This document shows, piece after piece, positions 33,180 through 44,665 of a stretch of DNA of 64,000 bases. Made by a program: the position numbers and the translations under genes. The notes below the pieces were generated by a model, which saw nothing but the letters and a program-made list of their open reading frames with translations, was not told where the DNA came from and searched no databases. The DNA is from Cyclospora cayetanensis (taxonomy: Eukaryota > Apicomplexa > Conoidasida > Eucoccidiorida > Eimeriidae): positions 248,001 through 312,000 of the forward strand of contig NW_020312114.1 in assembly GCF_002999335.1 (NCBI RefSeq). Reading direction: 5' to 3'. The stretch's first letter is position 1; each line of letters opens with the position of its first letter.

Positions 33180-35360
33180 GTGTGTCCATGGGCGACAAAA
33201 CTCGTGTATCTAGCTGCAACGAAGAGGCGATATATGCTTGCCGATCGATTGAGGCACGTTGCGTGCATCACAATACGCTTTGCCTCTCTTCTGCTGAGAG
33301 ACAGGCAGTCTGGTGCATACTCTCCCTGGTCAAAGGTATAGGTGTTAGCAGTAGTGGTGGGTAGGCTGTAACACGGCGATGGGATACGCCCTCTGAGCTT
33401 CGTGCGCCGTGTGTGTTGCGAGCAGCTGTAGCGACAGCAGAGCCCCAAGCGCACGCATGCACTGTGAGGATGTTGCCAGTTTCCTCTCACCTTGTCTGCA
33501 TATGCCTGGGAGCTTGCCGTGAACAGAACGACTTCGCCCAAGGAGGCAGCCAGCTCCAAAAGGCTCAGTGCATGGGGCCGTACGTAGATGGAGGCCTGAA
33601 AGGCGAATTTAACGGCATAGGGAAGAGGCCATATGACATAGGACTCCAGAGAAGAGGCAGACTAACAGACGAACTGGGGGGGGCAATGCAAATAGACAAC
33701 GAAGCAGGGCTGCAAACCCCCGCAATCTGCAAGAAACATATTAACCCATGTCAGTGAGCTCTGACCGTCCTATAGCCCTGCGCATACACAGCCATCCACA
33801 GGGCACTGAAGGTGATTGTTTCAGTTGAGCGTGTGGGTGGTGGAGCCTGCATGCACTGAAAAGCTGGGCCGAAGGCGATGATGGGCCGTGCGAAGGCGGG
33901 TCTACTGTACCGCAGAGGACGGCACATCCATTGTCTAGCGACTCTACCTATGTACAAGGCAAAAGGTTTGAGACGTACAAAGAATTTCGAAGTCGAAACA
34001 AGGACATTGAAATCTGGTGGGGATATGGTCTTGTCAAAACTGCAGTGCACTAGAGTTTCATCCAAGTCTGCCGGGCAGGGCACAACGCAATGAGGAGGTA
34101 CTTATGAGGGCTAGATGCAAAGTCCAGAGAAGGAAGTTTGCGCAACCAATGCAAACGCCGTAGATTTTGGCATACTCTCCAGCAGGCGTCTCTATGCGCC
34201 CCAAAACTTTCCCTCCGTTGCGACTGCTTCTGCACCGCCCTGTTCCTTGCTGCTAATCTCTTCGACCCTTTCCGTGTATCCCCCTCGCAGGGAGGCCTAC
34301 CGAAGGCAAAGGTTATCCTACGCTTCGGTTTTGGGGGCGGTAGGACCGGCTGCACATCGAAGGCAGCCCCTCGAAGACCTGCCATCCGCAAGGCGATACT
34401 TTCTCTGATTGAGGCGGAAGGGGGCTTTCGGCTAAGGTGTTCCATATCTAAACGAAACCACGTCCCCAGGGGAATTCCCGCCTCTTCTTCGTCCTCTGCC
34501 TCCCCCTCTCCTTCTCCGCCTCCTACGTCGGTGTCTGTGTCTGCCTCGCCCTCGCTCCCGGTCTCTGTTTCACCGTCCGTATCCCTTGACGTCCCGACGC
34601 TTGCAGTCGCTCGTGTTCTCGCTGTTCCTCCCTCTGCTTCTAGTCTCCGCGAGACTCTGAAGATGCGGGAGAGGCGACGAAGCATGGAATCGGATGGTCC
34701 CACGGCGCAGCGGCCTGGGGTGGCAGACGCTTCTTCTATTGCGGCGGTAGTTGCTGCTGCCGCTTGCGAACTAATTGTCTCTACTGTGGACCCCAAAGCT
34801 TCTGCGGCTGCTTTTGCCGCCGCTGCGGCTGTGACTGCCGAAGCTGGAGAGGCATCCACGTCGGTACTGCCGAGGCATTCTTCTGCTGCCACCTCTATAG
34901 CGTGTGCAACTGCCTGTGCAGTTGCCGCATCTGTTGTCGCTGTTACTGCAGACGCAGCAACTGCGACAGCAGCGGCCACGGCTACAGCCGCAGCAGGAGA
35001 CGGCACAGGAACCACCGGGAGCCCGGGAAAAGACTCGGAGGAGATGCCACTGTTGAGGACTTGGTGTTGAACAGGTAACAACAACGGCTCTCGCGTGTTG
35101 TTCCTGCTGCAGTGACGCCTCATGCAGGCATTGGTGCAGCTATTGGTGAGTTCGCCGAGCGGTTCTTTGTTGCTGCCACTCACGCTGCTGTTGCCCATAT
35201 GAATACCACCCCTATCGCTGCCGTTGACACCCCTGGCGAGCTGCGATTCCCTCTCTGTGAGAAATTGCGTCCACGCAGAAGAAAGCCCCAGCCCACAAGC
35301 GTTCGCCTTCTTTTCCTCTGCAGACAACACAGAAACCCAAACCCCCAGCGGATTACGCAA
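32485..35360 (-). CDS. SCP1/NIF-type (FCP1-like) protein phosphatase
   Basis: Five exons on the minus strand: 34301-35360, 34000-34067, 33491-33595, 32722-32967 and 32485-32580, about 524 residues. All splices are GT-AG and in phase. The first 340 residues are low complexity with long Ala runs and an acidic Glu/Asp/Gly stretch. The catalytic part starts RRITFAF-DLDETLVHCSF, with the split codon rebuilding the nucleophilic Asp of the DxDxT motif. It continues YVRPHALSLLELAASLGE, VVLFTASSQAYADK (motif II Thr), GVYIKDLRRLGREE (Lys) and SVCLIDNSVFSFLMQPSKG, then WTGDRGDKELSK and a helical C-terminus (YLRDRYGLEEYIESI). These are the conserved blocks of HAD-superfamily small CTD phosphatases and Dullard/CTDSPL relatives. 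The loop between SPPDFNVL and ASIYVRPH is shorter than usual, so a micro-exon may be missing from my model. Substrate unknown. Confidence 0.85.
33147..33184. repeat. (GT)n microsatellite in an intron
   Basis: Twelve or so GT units in a row, with imperfect flanks, within the phosphatase intron 32968-33490. Confidence 0.9.
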
Positions 35361-36782
35361 GGGGTATCAAAGACTCTGGGTCGCCGCTAGACAGCAAGCA
35401 CCCTTTCAAGGGAGGGATAAGGGATCTCTAAGGCTTGCTTGGGCGAAGCGTTGAGGTGGCCTTGATGCATTTCCAAATGCAATCCTCTTCAGAGGGCGAG
35501 GACCCTATCTGGCAGTGGAGCCCAGGCTCCATGGCTGTGGTGTGGGCCTTAGAAGTCGATGCTACGGCTGGCTCCTCTCCAAGTTGCTGTAGCATGTGGT
35601 GCTTCTGATCCTTCAGGGGCACACGCTCCTGAAGGGGTGAAAAAAAGACCTTGCCCAAACCCCAAACCCTGAATCCGAGTCTGCTGTGTGCACTGTGGGT
35701 AGGCGGCGAGGGTAAGTGCACAGATCCCGGGAAAACCTAGGCCGCCACAAGGTGATAAATCGAAAAAAGTGTGCTTTTCGGTGAGAGGGTGGGCTATATG
35801 CCGTCGAGTTGGCGATGTAGGCCCCCTGCCTGCGCGTTCGGAGCCTCGGGTTTGGTTGCGAGGTCACTCCGACAGCTACATCCCTGGAAAAGGTGCACGG
35901 CGCAGAGCCCCAACGAGCTATAATGGTGCAAATCTTGTTAAACGGACTTAAAACTGGAAGCTGCTGTCTGGCGTTTGGGGTTGGGAGACTGTCAAGAAGA
36001 AGAAGGGTTCGGTCCCAGGGGCCGCCAGCCGGTGTTACTAGCGGCCGAGAGAGCAAACTCGAGAGCTTCGAGTTTAGGCGGCTTTGGGCTCAAGGCCTCG
36101 TCGGTAGTGACTTGGCATGCAAATAAAATGGAATTTGTGTATACGATCAGCTCTGTTCTGCACAAGAAAACTTAGAGAGATAATATTTTTGGCGATGAAA
36201 CCGCTGGACGGAGTGCTCTACAGTCCTTCGGCCTTCCTCGTAAGGCGAATAGGGCTACACACCCAAAGCCTTGAGTTGCCAAACCTGCTCTAACATTGTT
36301 TTAAATAACGCTAGAATCCGAAAAAATCACCGGCTGCCGGCTTAAGACTCTACATATAAGACAGATCAATTGCAGCTCACCGTCCCCCTATCCGGCAGCG
36401 CAAGTTGCTGCAGGCTTTAAAATTACGTCCGGCTCAGATAGTCAATAGCTTGTAGAATCAGACGCTGGTGGAAGTGTGTAGGGCTATTAGTGTGCATCGA
36501 TGCCACAACAGGACCTTTAGCGATAGCTGGATTGGACCTCATCTTGCCATGCAGATGCCTATGAAGCCTTTGGATTCTTACATCTGTAAAGGGGCCTCCG
36601 CGGCCATATTGGGTTTCGCATCGTTTTTAAAGACATCCCAAGCCAGTCAGTTCTCATGGCTTTGACTGGGGTGTGGCGTGCACAAGTATATCTGAGGCGA
36701 ATCTATTAAAAGAACTCAGAGTGAGGACCATCAAAGGTCCCTCGACTGCTTGCCTTATGGCAGTGGGGGGCGCAGTCTCAGC
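35361..36782. other. Intergenic stretch, no supported gene
   Basis: It holds the 5' flank of the phosphatase gene and the 3' flank of the PAN-domain gene. A short series of AAACCCC/AAACCCT units occurs at 35657-35672. ORFs on both strands are short and overlap each other, with no recognisable protein. Confidence 0.4.
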
Positions 36783-39066
36783 CTAGCAGAATCCAAGAAA
36801 GCAACTCAAGGAAGCCTCCGAAGAGACCACCTCATCGGGCTTTCCTGCATCGGGGTCCCTCTCAGGGAGTACTGCTAGCCTGCGCATGCCGAGGAACCCA
36901 CCTGGAGGAGGGGGCGCACCCCCTCCGCCTCCCATTGCACCTGCAGCATCTGGCAGGCCTCCTGTGGGGCCCCCTCCCCCCCCGAGGAGACTTCCTATGC
37001 CAAAGTCTCCTGAAGGCCCAATCATGTTCTGGAGGTTCTGTAGCAGGCCTCCGGGGGGTGGTGGCTGGGGAGCCAAGCCCTCAGGGAAGGCTCCCTCCTC
37101 GCCAGGGCTCTGAGGAGCTCCCATAGGATCCGCCCCGACAGGAGCGCCAAACTGCAGGCTGCGGGGAAAGACGGCTGGAGATGGGAGGCCCTCCGCAGAA
37201 GGGTCCCCATGGTCCTTCGTGGGAAGCACCCCATAGACCTCAGTAGGCGTCTGCTCTACCAAAGCGCCGGACGCATCAAATACGCTGGTGCCACTCATTT
37301 CGTCTGCACTAGTTGCTGAACTGCTGCCGTCACCATGCGATGCCTCGTACCCTGTGGGAAGCATCCCGCTCGCAGTGCTGTACACTTCCTCCCCCTGAAG
37401 CCGTCGCTGTTGCTGCTGCTGCGTAAGACGCCTTCCTGAAAAGCCTTCCTGTGGAACACACTGCCTTTCCGCTGAAACAAGCGGGCCTCCGTGTGTCTGC
37501 TGCGGAGAAAATGGCACATCTCCTGCTGAGGCTGCCTTCAGGTAGCACCATCGTTTGGCCAGGTTGAATGTGTAAGCAGTGCATTCTAGGAGGTTCTGGC
37601 ATGCTGCCGCACACGCAGCAAGCGACGGCACTGACCCATCCTCAATCTTCTTGAGGTCGATGCCTCCACTGTCATAGCCATAGAGCAAACAGTCCTCCCT
37701 TCCTATCGCTGCTTCTGAGTCTTCTGCCGGAGCTGCTGTGGACTCTGCTCTTAGAGGTACACCCCTTCCTGAATCTTCTGCCAGACTCTCTGTAGACTCT
37801 GCTCTTAGAGGTACTCCCCTTCCCGAATCTTCGGCCAGACTCTCTGTAGACTCGCTTGCTACAGGCACACCTCCGTGTAAATCTTCTTCAGAGCTTTCCG
37901 CCACAGAGTTTTCCCTTATTGATGATGCTTCTCCTGCCTGTGATGTTCTCGGTGCTTCTGTATCGTCTGCGGCCCCTTGTGCGTTTTGTGATGCTACGCC
38001 CGCTGGTGGTGCAGTTTCCTCTGCTGCTGGCGGTTTTACTTGCTCTTCTGCTTCGTTCGCTGTGGTCTCAGTGCTGGCATGCGAAGAGGTGGCTTCCGCT
38101 GCTGCTTCCGCTGCTGCTTCCGCTCGGCTGGCAGCTGCAGCGGCAGAAGCAGCACTAGCAGCCGCAGCTGCGGCTGCCCGTTCTGCGCGATCCACTGATT
38201 CTTGTTGACGCTCTTGTTGTTGCTGCTGCAGCAGCTGCAGCTGTTCCAGCTGGGATTCGTGCTGCTGCAGCTGCTGCGTGTACAGGTTGACGTGGGTCAC
38301 AATGGCATCCCTCAACTGCTGTAAATTTATTCCTTTCGTTTCGAGCTGCTTCTGCACCACTCCTAGCACTGATTCCAGCTGAGGGCTCCCGAGGGAGTAG
38401 CCCAATCCTTTGTCAATAAGGCTTTTTGCTGCGGCAGCAGCAAGCCTGTCAATCTCCCCTTGTGTTGCCCCTTCTGGGTCATGCTGCTGCTCTTGGCGGT
38501 CATTTCGCTCTTTCTGGTCGATTTGCTCTTCCTGGTTATTTTGCTCTTCCTGATCAAATTGCTCTACCTGGTCAATTTGCTCTTCCTGATCAAATTGCTC
38601 TACCTGGTCATCTTGCTCTTCCTGATCATCTTGCTCTTCCTGAGATGCCAGACCAAACGCCATGCTGGCTAACTCCGATATCAGCTCCTTTGCCTCTAGA
38701 CCCGTGTGCTGCAGCAGATGCTGCTGCTCTGGCTGCTGCAGGTGCCTCAGCAGCTGCAGCACAACTTCCGGCGTTGCGCGGGATCCCAGCTGCTCCTGCA
38801 AGCCCTCCAAAACGCGTGCAGCCACCTCTCGTGCATCGCTGAGTCGTAGCAACATGAGCAAGAATTAAAGAAGCACGATGAGGCCTACACAAAGCGGCAT
38901 TAGGGAACTTGCCCCTGCTCATGGCATGGACGCACAGGCAAGCAGCTTGGAGGATAAGGGCTTTGGCTTACGGAACAGCATCTGAAGGATAAGCATCTGC
39001 AACAAGAAGCCAACAGAGCGCCAGGAGGAACCCCCAGCTGCTCAACATTGCTTGCCACAAACCCAT
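36783..39066 (-). CDS. Secreted PAN/Apple-domain protein with acidic Gln-rich repeats
   Basis: Two exons: 38972-39066 and 36783-38838, about 716 residues. Junction CC|GTAAGC...ACTCAG|C is phase 2. Exon 1 encodes a signal peptide (MLSSWGFLLALCWLLVADA) that is missed if only the long ORF is read. Order after it: a helical, Leu/Gln-rich region; an acidic repeat of EEQxDQ/VEQFDQ units (about residues 95-142); an Ala/Gln coiled region; three imperfect copies of an 18-residue unit (STESLAEDSGRGVPLRAE, about 340-395); a PAN/Apple domain (about 421-498) with at least six Cys, including CAAACQNLLECTAYTF and WCYLKA; and a Gly/Pro/Met-rich tail. Apple domains occur in coccidian micronemal adhesins (for example Eimeria MIC5) and bind sugars or proteins. 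One domain plus long disordered repeats suggests a secreted surface, oocyst or micronemal protein; the location is inferred. No transmembrane anchor is seen. Confidence 0.75.
37735..37862 (-). repeat. 54-base coding tandem repeat in the PAN-domain gene
   Basis: Two near-identical and one partial copy of a 54-base unit sharing ACTCTGCTCTTAGAGGTAC on the plus strand. It encodes the STESLAEDSGRGVPLRAE unit. Confidence 0.8.
38505..38650 (-). repeat. Tandem repeat encoding EEQxDQ/VEQFDQ units
   Basis: Imperfect 18-base units, read on the plus strand as CTCTTCCTGATCAAATTG and CTCTACCTGGTCAATTTG, repeat about eight times inside the PAN-domain gene. They encode a strongly acidic, Gln-rich stretch. 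Confidence 0.8.
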
Positions 39067-40284
39067 TCTTCCCATAGAAGCCAAGTCTTTGGCCTTTCCG
39101 CCGTGAAGTGTTACTGTTTAGCCTGTACTTTGCAGGAAGGAGAGCAGCTGTTTAGCTTGCCAGGGGCTGCAGCAATCCTCGCTGTATCCGACTGCGCTCC
39201 AAAACTCCCACGTAGCCACCACGCCAGATGGGGCACACGAAAAGAAGCGGCGCGCTCCAAACCCGGAGCCTTAATGGAAGTTAAGGCTTTGACTCCTAAA
39301 ATGCACACCGTAACGGTACAGGATGATGGTCTACGCTTAGCTGACTACGTCTCGCAGGAGGCGGATAGGCTAGCGGTTGTCCTCAACATATCGTGAGTCG
39401 TAAACCCTCTCTCGCAGGAAACTGGAGAAAAGGTTTGTCCTGAAATAATAAATAAGGAGGAAAGGAGAACAAAAAAAGGCCGTGGTTCTCCGGAGTGCAG
39501 AACGGTAGGCTCTAGCGGGTTGAATTACAGGCTGCTCGAGGAGGGAGAAGTGACCCGCCAGCGGCCCTCTCACACTAAACCTTTCCATATTTTCATCCCA
39601 ACCACTGGAGCTTCAACCCCAGCTTTAAAGTATCATTTTTTAAAGGGGCATTTGTGTCGCCAACAACCCTAGTCTTTATTCTAAAGCACTAGATATGTGG
39701 CTCGTGCAGTTGGCACTGACGAAATCCCACAGGAGCCTCTCTGCATATGCGGCTTGAAAACCCAAGACCCAGACCATTAATTGCAGCCATTAAGTTCCAC
39801 AACTAAAATTTCATACTTCATGTCAAAAATGTCGTTTTCTCGGGTTTTCACTCCGAACTGTACGCCACGAGACGGGGAGGTCGCAGGCGGTGTTGAGAAC
39901 TAGTTAATCACGTAGTTGCAGGCATTTAGAACCGTTTTCCAAAAAAATGCTCACACGTAACTAGCGCATACAATTAGTAGAGAGGGCATCGAGGGATCAG
40001 CTAGCGGCTCCTACGCACTGGTTGTTGTAGCTCTCGTTTTTGGATCTATAAGGGCAGCCAAGCGACAAAAAAGGATAAAACGCCCATAAACAGCAGTAAA
40101 TATCAAAAATTTATTAGAAGCTGTTCTAAGCCAACTATTTTTCCTCCCTAAGATGATGGGCAGCTATGTGCATGCCCGTAGCTGCTTTTGGTGTCAAGCA
40201 GGCTAAGCTGCAGGTGCCCACTTTCTACTGCACTAGGCTTGTTTGATTAAAAGCTAGTAGTGTAATCACTTGTTGATTTGTGTG
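39067..40284. other. Gene-poor stretch upstream of the PAN-domain gene
   Basis: The first few hundred bases must hold the promoter of the PAN-domain gene. The remainder is AT-rich, with no ORF above 115 codons and no recognisable motif. Confidence 0.4.
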
Positions 40285-40480
40285 TCTGCATGGTTTATTC
40301 ACGGCAGAGTTCTGTGTAAGTCCGCACAAGAAGACGCAATCTTGGGTGCGTCTGCGCTAGATGCTATGGTCAATTGTGAGCATTCGATATGCTTAAAAGG
40401 TATCGGTATGCGCACCGTAGCTGGCCCTCTCCCCACACGCTGTAGCTCTGAGGGATGCGGGCACGAAAGGAGGGTGGGCA
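40285..40480 (+). repeat. Dispersed repeat, copy 2 of 2 (partner at 7.8 kb)
   Basis: Matches 7805-7990 in the same orientation, with the best agreement over CAAGAAGACGCA...GATGCTATG and a preceding GGCAGAGTTCTG. The encoded peptide RVLCKSAQEDAILGASALDA resembles that of copy 1. It sits next to a retroelement scrap, as does copy 1, but no boundary signals were found. Confidence 0.5.
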
Positions 40481-40819
40481 CTCTAGCAAAACACAAACTA
40501 AACTCAAGACTAAATACAAACTAAATAAAAAGTTATTGTCTTCCTACGGAGACATTACATGCAGAACACCTTACACATGGCGTTATACCAGTCTCTTCTT
40601 TGCAGCTCACAGGCTCCCTGTTGCCAAGCAGGATAGCCAAGGGCGTAGCAATTAGAGCAAGCTCGAGAATATTTCAATAATGGTATGCAAGCCCACAGAA
40701 CTACTTCAGGCTGCGCGCAGGTAAAGACCACCTTTTGCCAAGCGGTCATCTGTCGGATTGTCGTGGTTCCTGCAGCCCAAACACAAAATTCCAGGAACAC
40801 TTGCTAATGAAGGTAACCA

Positions 40820-41245
40820 CTTATGTGCCTTCGAATATCACTGCTTGCCCAGCACTAGCCAAAGATTTGCTGACCTTACGTGACACTGAATGTGTAGTGC
40901 AGCTGTTATCCAAGAAAACCGGTGCAGCAGCGCAAAGCTCTTTGTTAATCTGTTTGCGAAAGTAGCGCCTACCTGGCTTAGTCCTGTTAGGCAGTGCATT
41001 TTGCCACCCTTCAGCAAACTCTGAGTCTTCAGGAATTGCTAAAGAGTGTGTGTGGCCCTTTTTATTCGCGATGCTACCTCTTTGCTTGCTAAGAATCTTG
41101 CTTTCGCTGGTCCTAGTTCTGTTGCATAAGTTCTGGCGTTTTGCATACTCTTGCAGTTCCGGATAATGCGACCCGATTCCCGGCGCTAGAAGCACATGCG
41201 TTGTTCGGGGGCTCTCTGTCTCTGCAAAAGAGCGCTGGTTCACTA
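40820..41245 (-). mobile_element. Ty3/gypsy-type retroelement scrap (zinc knuckle and protease, minus strand)
   Basis: On the minus strand, DNA at about 41145-41215 aligns by eye with the zinc knuckle of the 4.7-6.9 kb element. CAACGCA(T/C) TG(C/T) TTCTA starts both and CGGGAACTGCAAGAG or its near match ends both. Here the knuckle is ruined: a stop replaces one residue and Arg replaces a Cys and the His. About 240 bases downstream, at 40880-40920, a retropepsin-like start VFLDNSCTTHSVSRK can be read; intact proteases have D(S/T)G in place of DNS. The intervening ORF stays open for 140 codons. No RT could be read below it. Confidence 0.6.
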
Positions 41246-43306
41246 ATGCTGGCTTTTCTCGTTCACCTTCGCCTGTAGAGTAGGGCCAATTGTCACAAGC
41301 CCAGCATCCGTTGGTTCTGCATTCCTACTTCAGTCGTCATTTACAGTCAAAGGCGCAAGACCTGCGTTCATCTGCTCGTGGGAACCTGAGCCGTCCATCA
41401 CTTTGCAGGAATTCACAGATCGACCGATAAGTCCCTGGGTCGCTACCCGCCGTGCAACACATTGAGTTGTAGAAATGAGATAAGCCTCAGATCACCCAGC
41501 CGTTTCTTCATGTTGGGGCTTTCGTTAGATCATTATTTTGCAGTTCTGTGAATAATCGGTTAGAGATTTATGTGCTAAAATTAACTTGCATCTCCCAAAG
41601 CTTGCTGTTGGCCCGATCAAGGCATACAGGCCAATCTATGGCTTCTCTAAAGGCATGCATTGTGGAAAACCATGGAGGCAAACGACGTCTGCCGTATTAA
41701 GCAGTTGAGCCATTGTTGAAACGATGGGCTCTCCACAAGGCACGCCGTAAGAACTGGCTTTCCTCTAGATCAAGGGTTCAAATTGACGGTCATCTTCAAC
41801 TGGCGAGTAAAATTTTTGTGTACATTACCATCCGTACGTATTGCATGCAGTTTTCTGGCCTTAACATTATCGAAGTATCCAAACCTATCGTTTAGGCTGA
41901 CGAATTGGGCCTTTCTACCGGCTGTGGTAATGCTTCTGTTTACAACGGGTTTAAGCAGGCCTCTTGCACGCAATAGGCGCTGCACTAGTGTTAGTATTGT
42001 CCGAGTGTATCTTTGTTAAACTGTTGCCAACGAATATCAAGTTATCAGGTTCCCAAATGATCTAACCAAAAGTTGGCAACTGGTGTAGGAAAATGTGATA
42101 TTCTCCTGCATCCACAGCCATTTTTACAAGCGTGGAACGAGCTGCATCTATGCATATAACGCTACTAGCTAGAAACCTCCATTCGGACTCAAAGTAGGGA
42201 GACACTTCAGTCTACACTTGATGCGAACTTGGCGGGAAGTTATCACATTATTTTAAAAGAGTTCACCCCGTTGTCTGCCAGCTTCCCCTAAGGAGTATCA
42301 GCATATGGAGAGGAGGCAGCGAGGGTGCACGTTGCTACACCTTAGGTCGCTGAGCACTCACAGCTAGCTGGGCACAGCAAGTAGCTTTCACGCTGAATAA
42401 CTGCGTCTAGTTCTACTAAAATAATGCTACTCTGCTGTAAATAAGAGACAAGAACAGCCAAAACAAGTCACTTCTTTTAAAATTTTGAAGTACTTTTTGC
42501 TAGTGTAGAACAAACTGCAAGAGTAGTTGAGCTCCCTACGAGCACCTCCATCGCCTTAAGGCAGCAGCTCGTTGCGCGAGCACATTGTGTGTTCCCGGCT
42601 TTCGTGCTGACCCTCTAAACGAACGTAGTGTGTTAGGCAATTACTGGAGTACTCTCCCTTTAATGGCATCCTAAAGCACATGGTTTGGTCCCAAGTTCAA
42701 TACCAGAGCTGAGAAGAAAGCTGTTCGATGTTGCTAATATATATCTGCGTCCACTTCTTGTTCTCGACTTGCAGGGTCCCGGCATTCGGAAAGACAGGAC
42801 AACTAGTGAACGCCTATTCCGGATACTGGGCCTATCAAGTGTTCACCCGTCCGCGAATGCACAGTGCAACTTAGCGCACAGGCACTCGGACTTCACTCCT
42901 GGAGTACTGCGTTTGCTATTGGTAACCCCAAGCAGCTGGTAAATAAAGGCAGCCAAGCCGGTCAGTCAATTCTGAATCGATTTATAGTAAAAAGCAAGCG
43001 GTGTAGTAGAAAATGTGTCAAGGTATGAAATGGCCTGATATAACTAGTGCGGGGCTGTTCTGCAGGACGCAGGCCAAATCACACCGATCAGATTTCCTGG
43101 TGCCGTCTAGAGGAGCTCGCGACCCACGGTGGGCAGTTCCTCTAGCGCAAATAGAGCGGCATTAGGACTGTTATGGCCACACACGTATTCTGCACCTGCG
43201 GAGAAAGCTGCCTGAGCTGATGGTCAGAGAGTTTTCTCGGACGGTGCTAGGGTGCGGATTTCGCTGCCTAATCTTCCCTCCGCGCTGTTTCTTCATGTTC
43301 CCTGGT
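41246..43306. other. Gene-poor stretch, possible retroelement debris
   Basis: AT-rich. The minus-strand ORF 41770-41985 could be a scrap of gag upstream of the zinc knuckle but shows no diagnostic motif. The plus-strand ORF at 42685-42942 is unremarkable. No gene is supported. Confidence 0.35.
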
Positions 43307-44665
43307 CTACACGCCCAACTTGGTTACAGCAGTCGGAGGAACAAGCCCTTGTCCTCTCCACCCGGCCCCGAGCGTCTGATTTGGAGGCTTGTCAACAAGG
43401 AAGGCATCAATCTGGTTGAGTGTTTCCTGTTGCATTGCTTCGATTTTTTTGTAGAAAGAAGAAACTGTGTGGCCCTCGGATAGCACTGGGGGATTTAGCC
43501 GGCTCTCCATGGCGCTGATGGTTTCTTTCAAGAGAGAGGCAAAATCGTCGCATAGTCTCTCGCAGCCCCCACGGAGGTCTAAGGCAGCGAAGCAACAGCA
43601 AATCCATAAGTTGCGAGCATAAGCAGAGAGCCGAGCTCCCAAATGTCAGCCAGAAGGCGAACAGATCATTCACCAGCAGCTTGCACACTGCCTCCCCTTG
43701 CGTATGCAGAGGGATGCGGAAAGCGTTCGGCATCACCCTCAAAAACGCGAAAGCCAACGCATCGTGTTACTTAAGTACTGTTGCTACTACGTGTCACACT
43801 CCTGCTGCCTGGCAGATGGCGCTACAGTAGTATTCTTGCCTTTGATAGCGAGGCCAGAATCTGCGATTTCAATATCCATTTGCTTGGAGATTTGTTTCTG
43901 TTGCAGCAGCAACTGTTGCAGTTTTTGCTGCTCATGTTGCAGTTGCAGCTGGAGCGCTTTGCCTTCTACAGCCTCTTTCTCCTGCAGCTCCTTCAACTGC
44001 CTATCCAGGTCTTCCCCCATCAGTGCGCGCCTTCGCGACCTCTCCTTCACATCTTTCTCGAGACTCCGCAGCTACAGCGTTGACAACAGCAATACTACAG
44101 AACATGTGGGCAGCGGCTGCAGAATTCTGGCTGCATCAGTGCATCGTAATAGTGCTTCTCAACTTGGAGCGGGTCCTAGGAGCCTTCTTACGGTACAGAC
44201 CCTAATTTACTGTGCCTGGTTTTAAATATTTTCGGGAACCTCTAGTACCCTCCATTCCCGCGCTATAATGTTTCTTTAGGCATCATTAACAGTCTACATG
44301 ATTTTAGGCTTCGAGGGACTGGAATACATCACTGACATAGCAACCCTCTAAAAGCCTATTAATCCCGCACAGTGCACTGGGTACTCGGGCGGCTACGGCG
44401 TGCCCGAAAGATGCACGACGGCTTTTCCCCTCCCTTAGCGTGCCACCGTTTGAAATTATCTACTTCTTGCCTTATCTTCTAAAAGCCTTTCTTCTGCAAG
44501 GGCATCAAATCGCTTCTCCTTGGCATAGATGAACTGCCTCTCCAGCTGCAACACCTGCTGCAGGAGTTCTCTGTTTGTTTTCTCCAGCTGTGCTTGCAAT
44601 GCAGCCTTGTTAGGGCCCTTTAGGGGGCTCTTGCCCTTGGCCTTGGCCAACATTTGAAGTCTCAC
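43307..44665 (-). CDS. Uncharacterised coiled-coil protein (3' exons uncertain)
   Basis: Exon 1 is 44471-44665, with the first Met at 44665 or 44653, and encodes LQAQLEKTNRELLQQVLQLE and FIYAKEKRFDALAEERLLED. It appears to end AAG|GCAAGA, a GC-AG type donor, and to join in phase 0 to an exon starting at 44071 (acceptor GCTGTAG|CTG) that encodes LRSLEKDVKERSRRR and a long Gln/Leu coiled coil (DRQLKELQEKEAVEGK, LQLQLQHEQQKLQQLL). A further exon starting at 43578 (acceptor CTGCCTTAG) encodes CERLCDDFASLLKETISAME and IEAMQQETLNQIDAFLVDK; how exon 2 links to it is not resolved. The whole reads as an alpha-helical, cytoskeletal or scaffold-like protein. I do not recognise the family. Confidence 0.55.

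Noticed and set aside
34138..35070. 310-codon plus-strand ORF antisense to the phosphatase gene
   Set aside because: It lies opposite an Ala/Glu low-complexity exon that splices correctly to the catalytic exons; the plus-strand frame has no motif.
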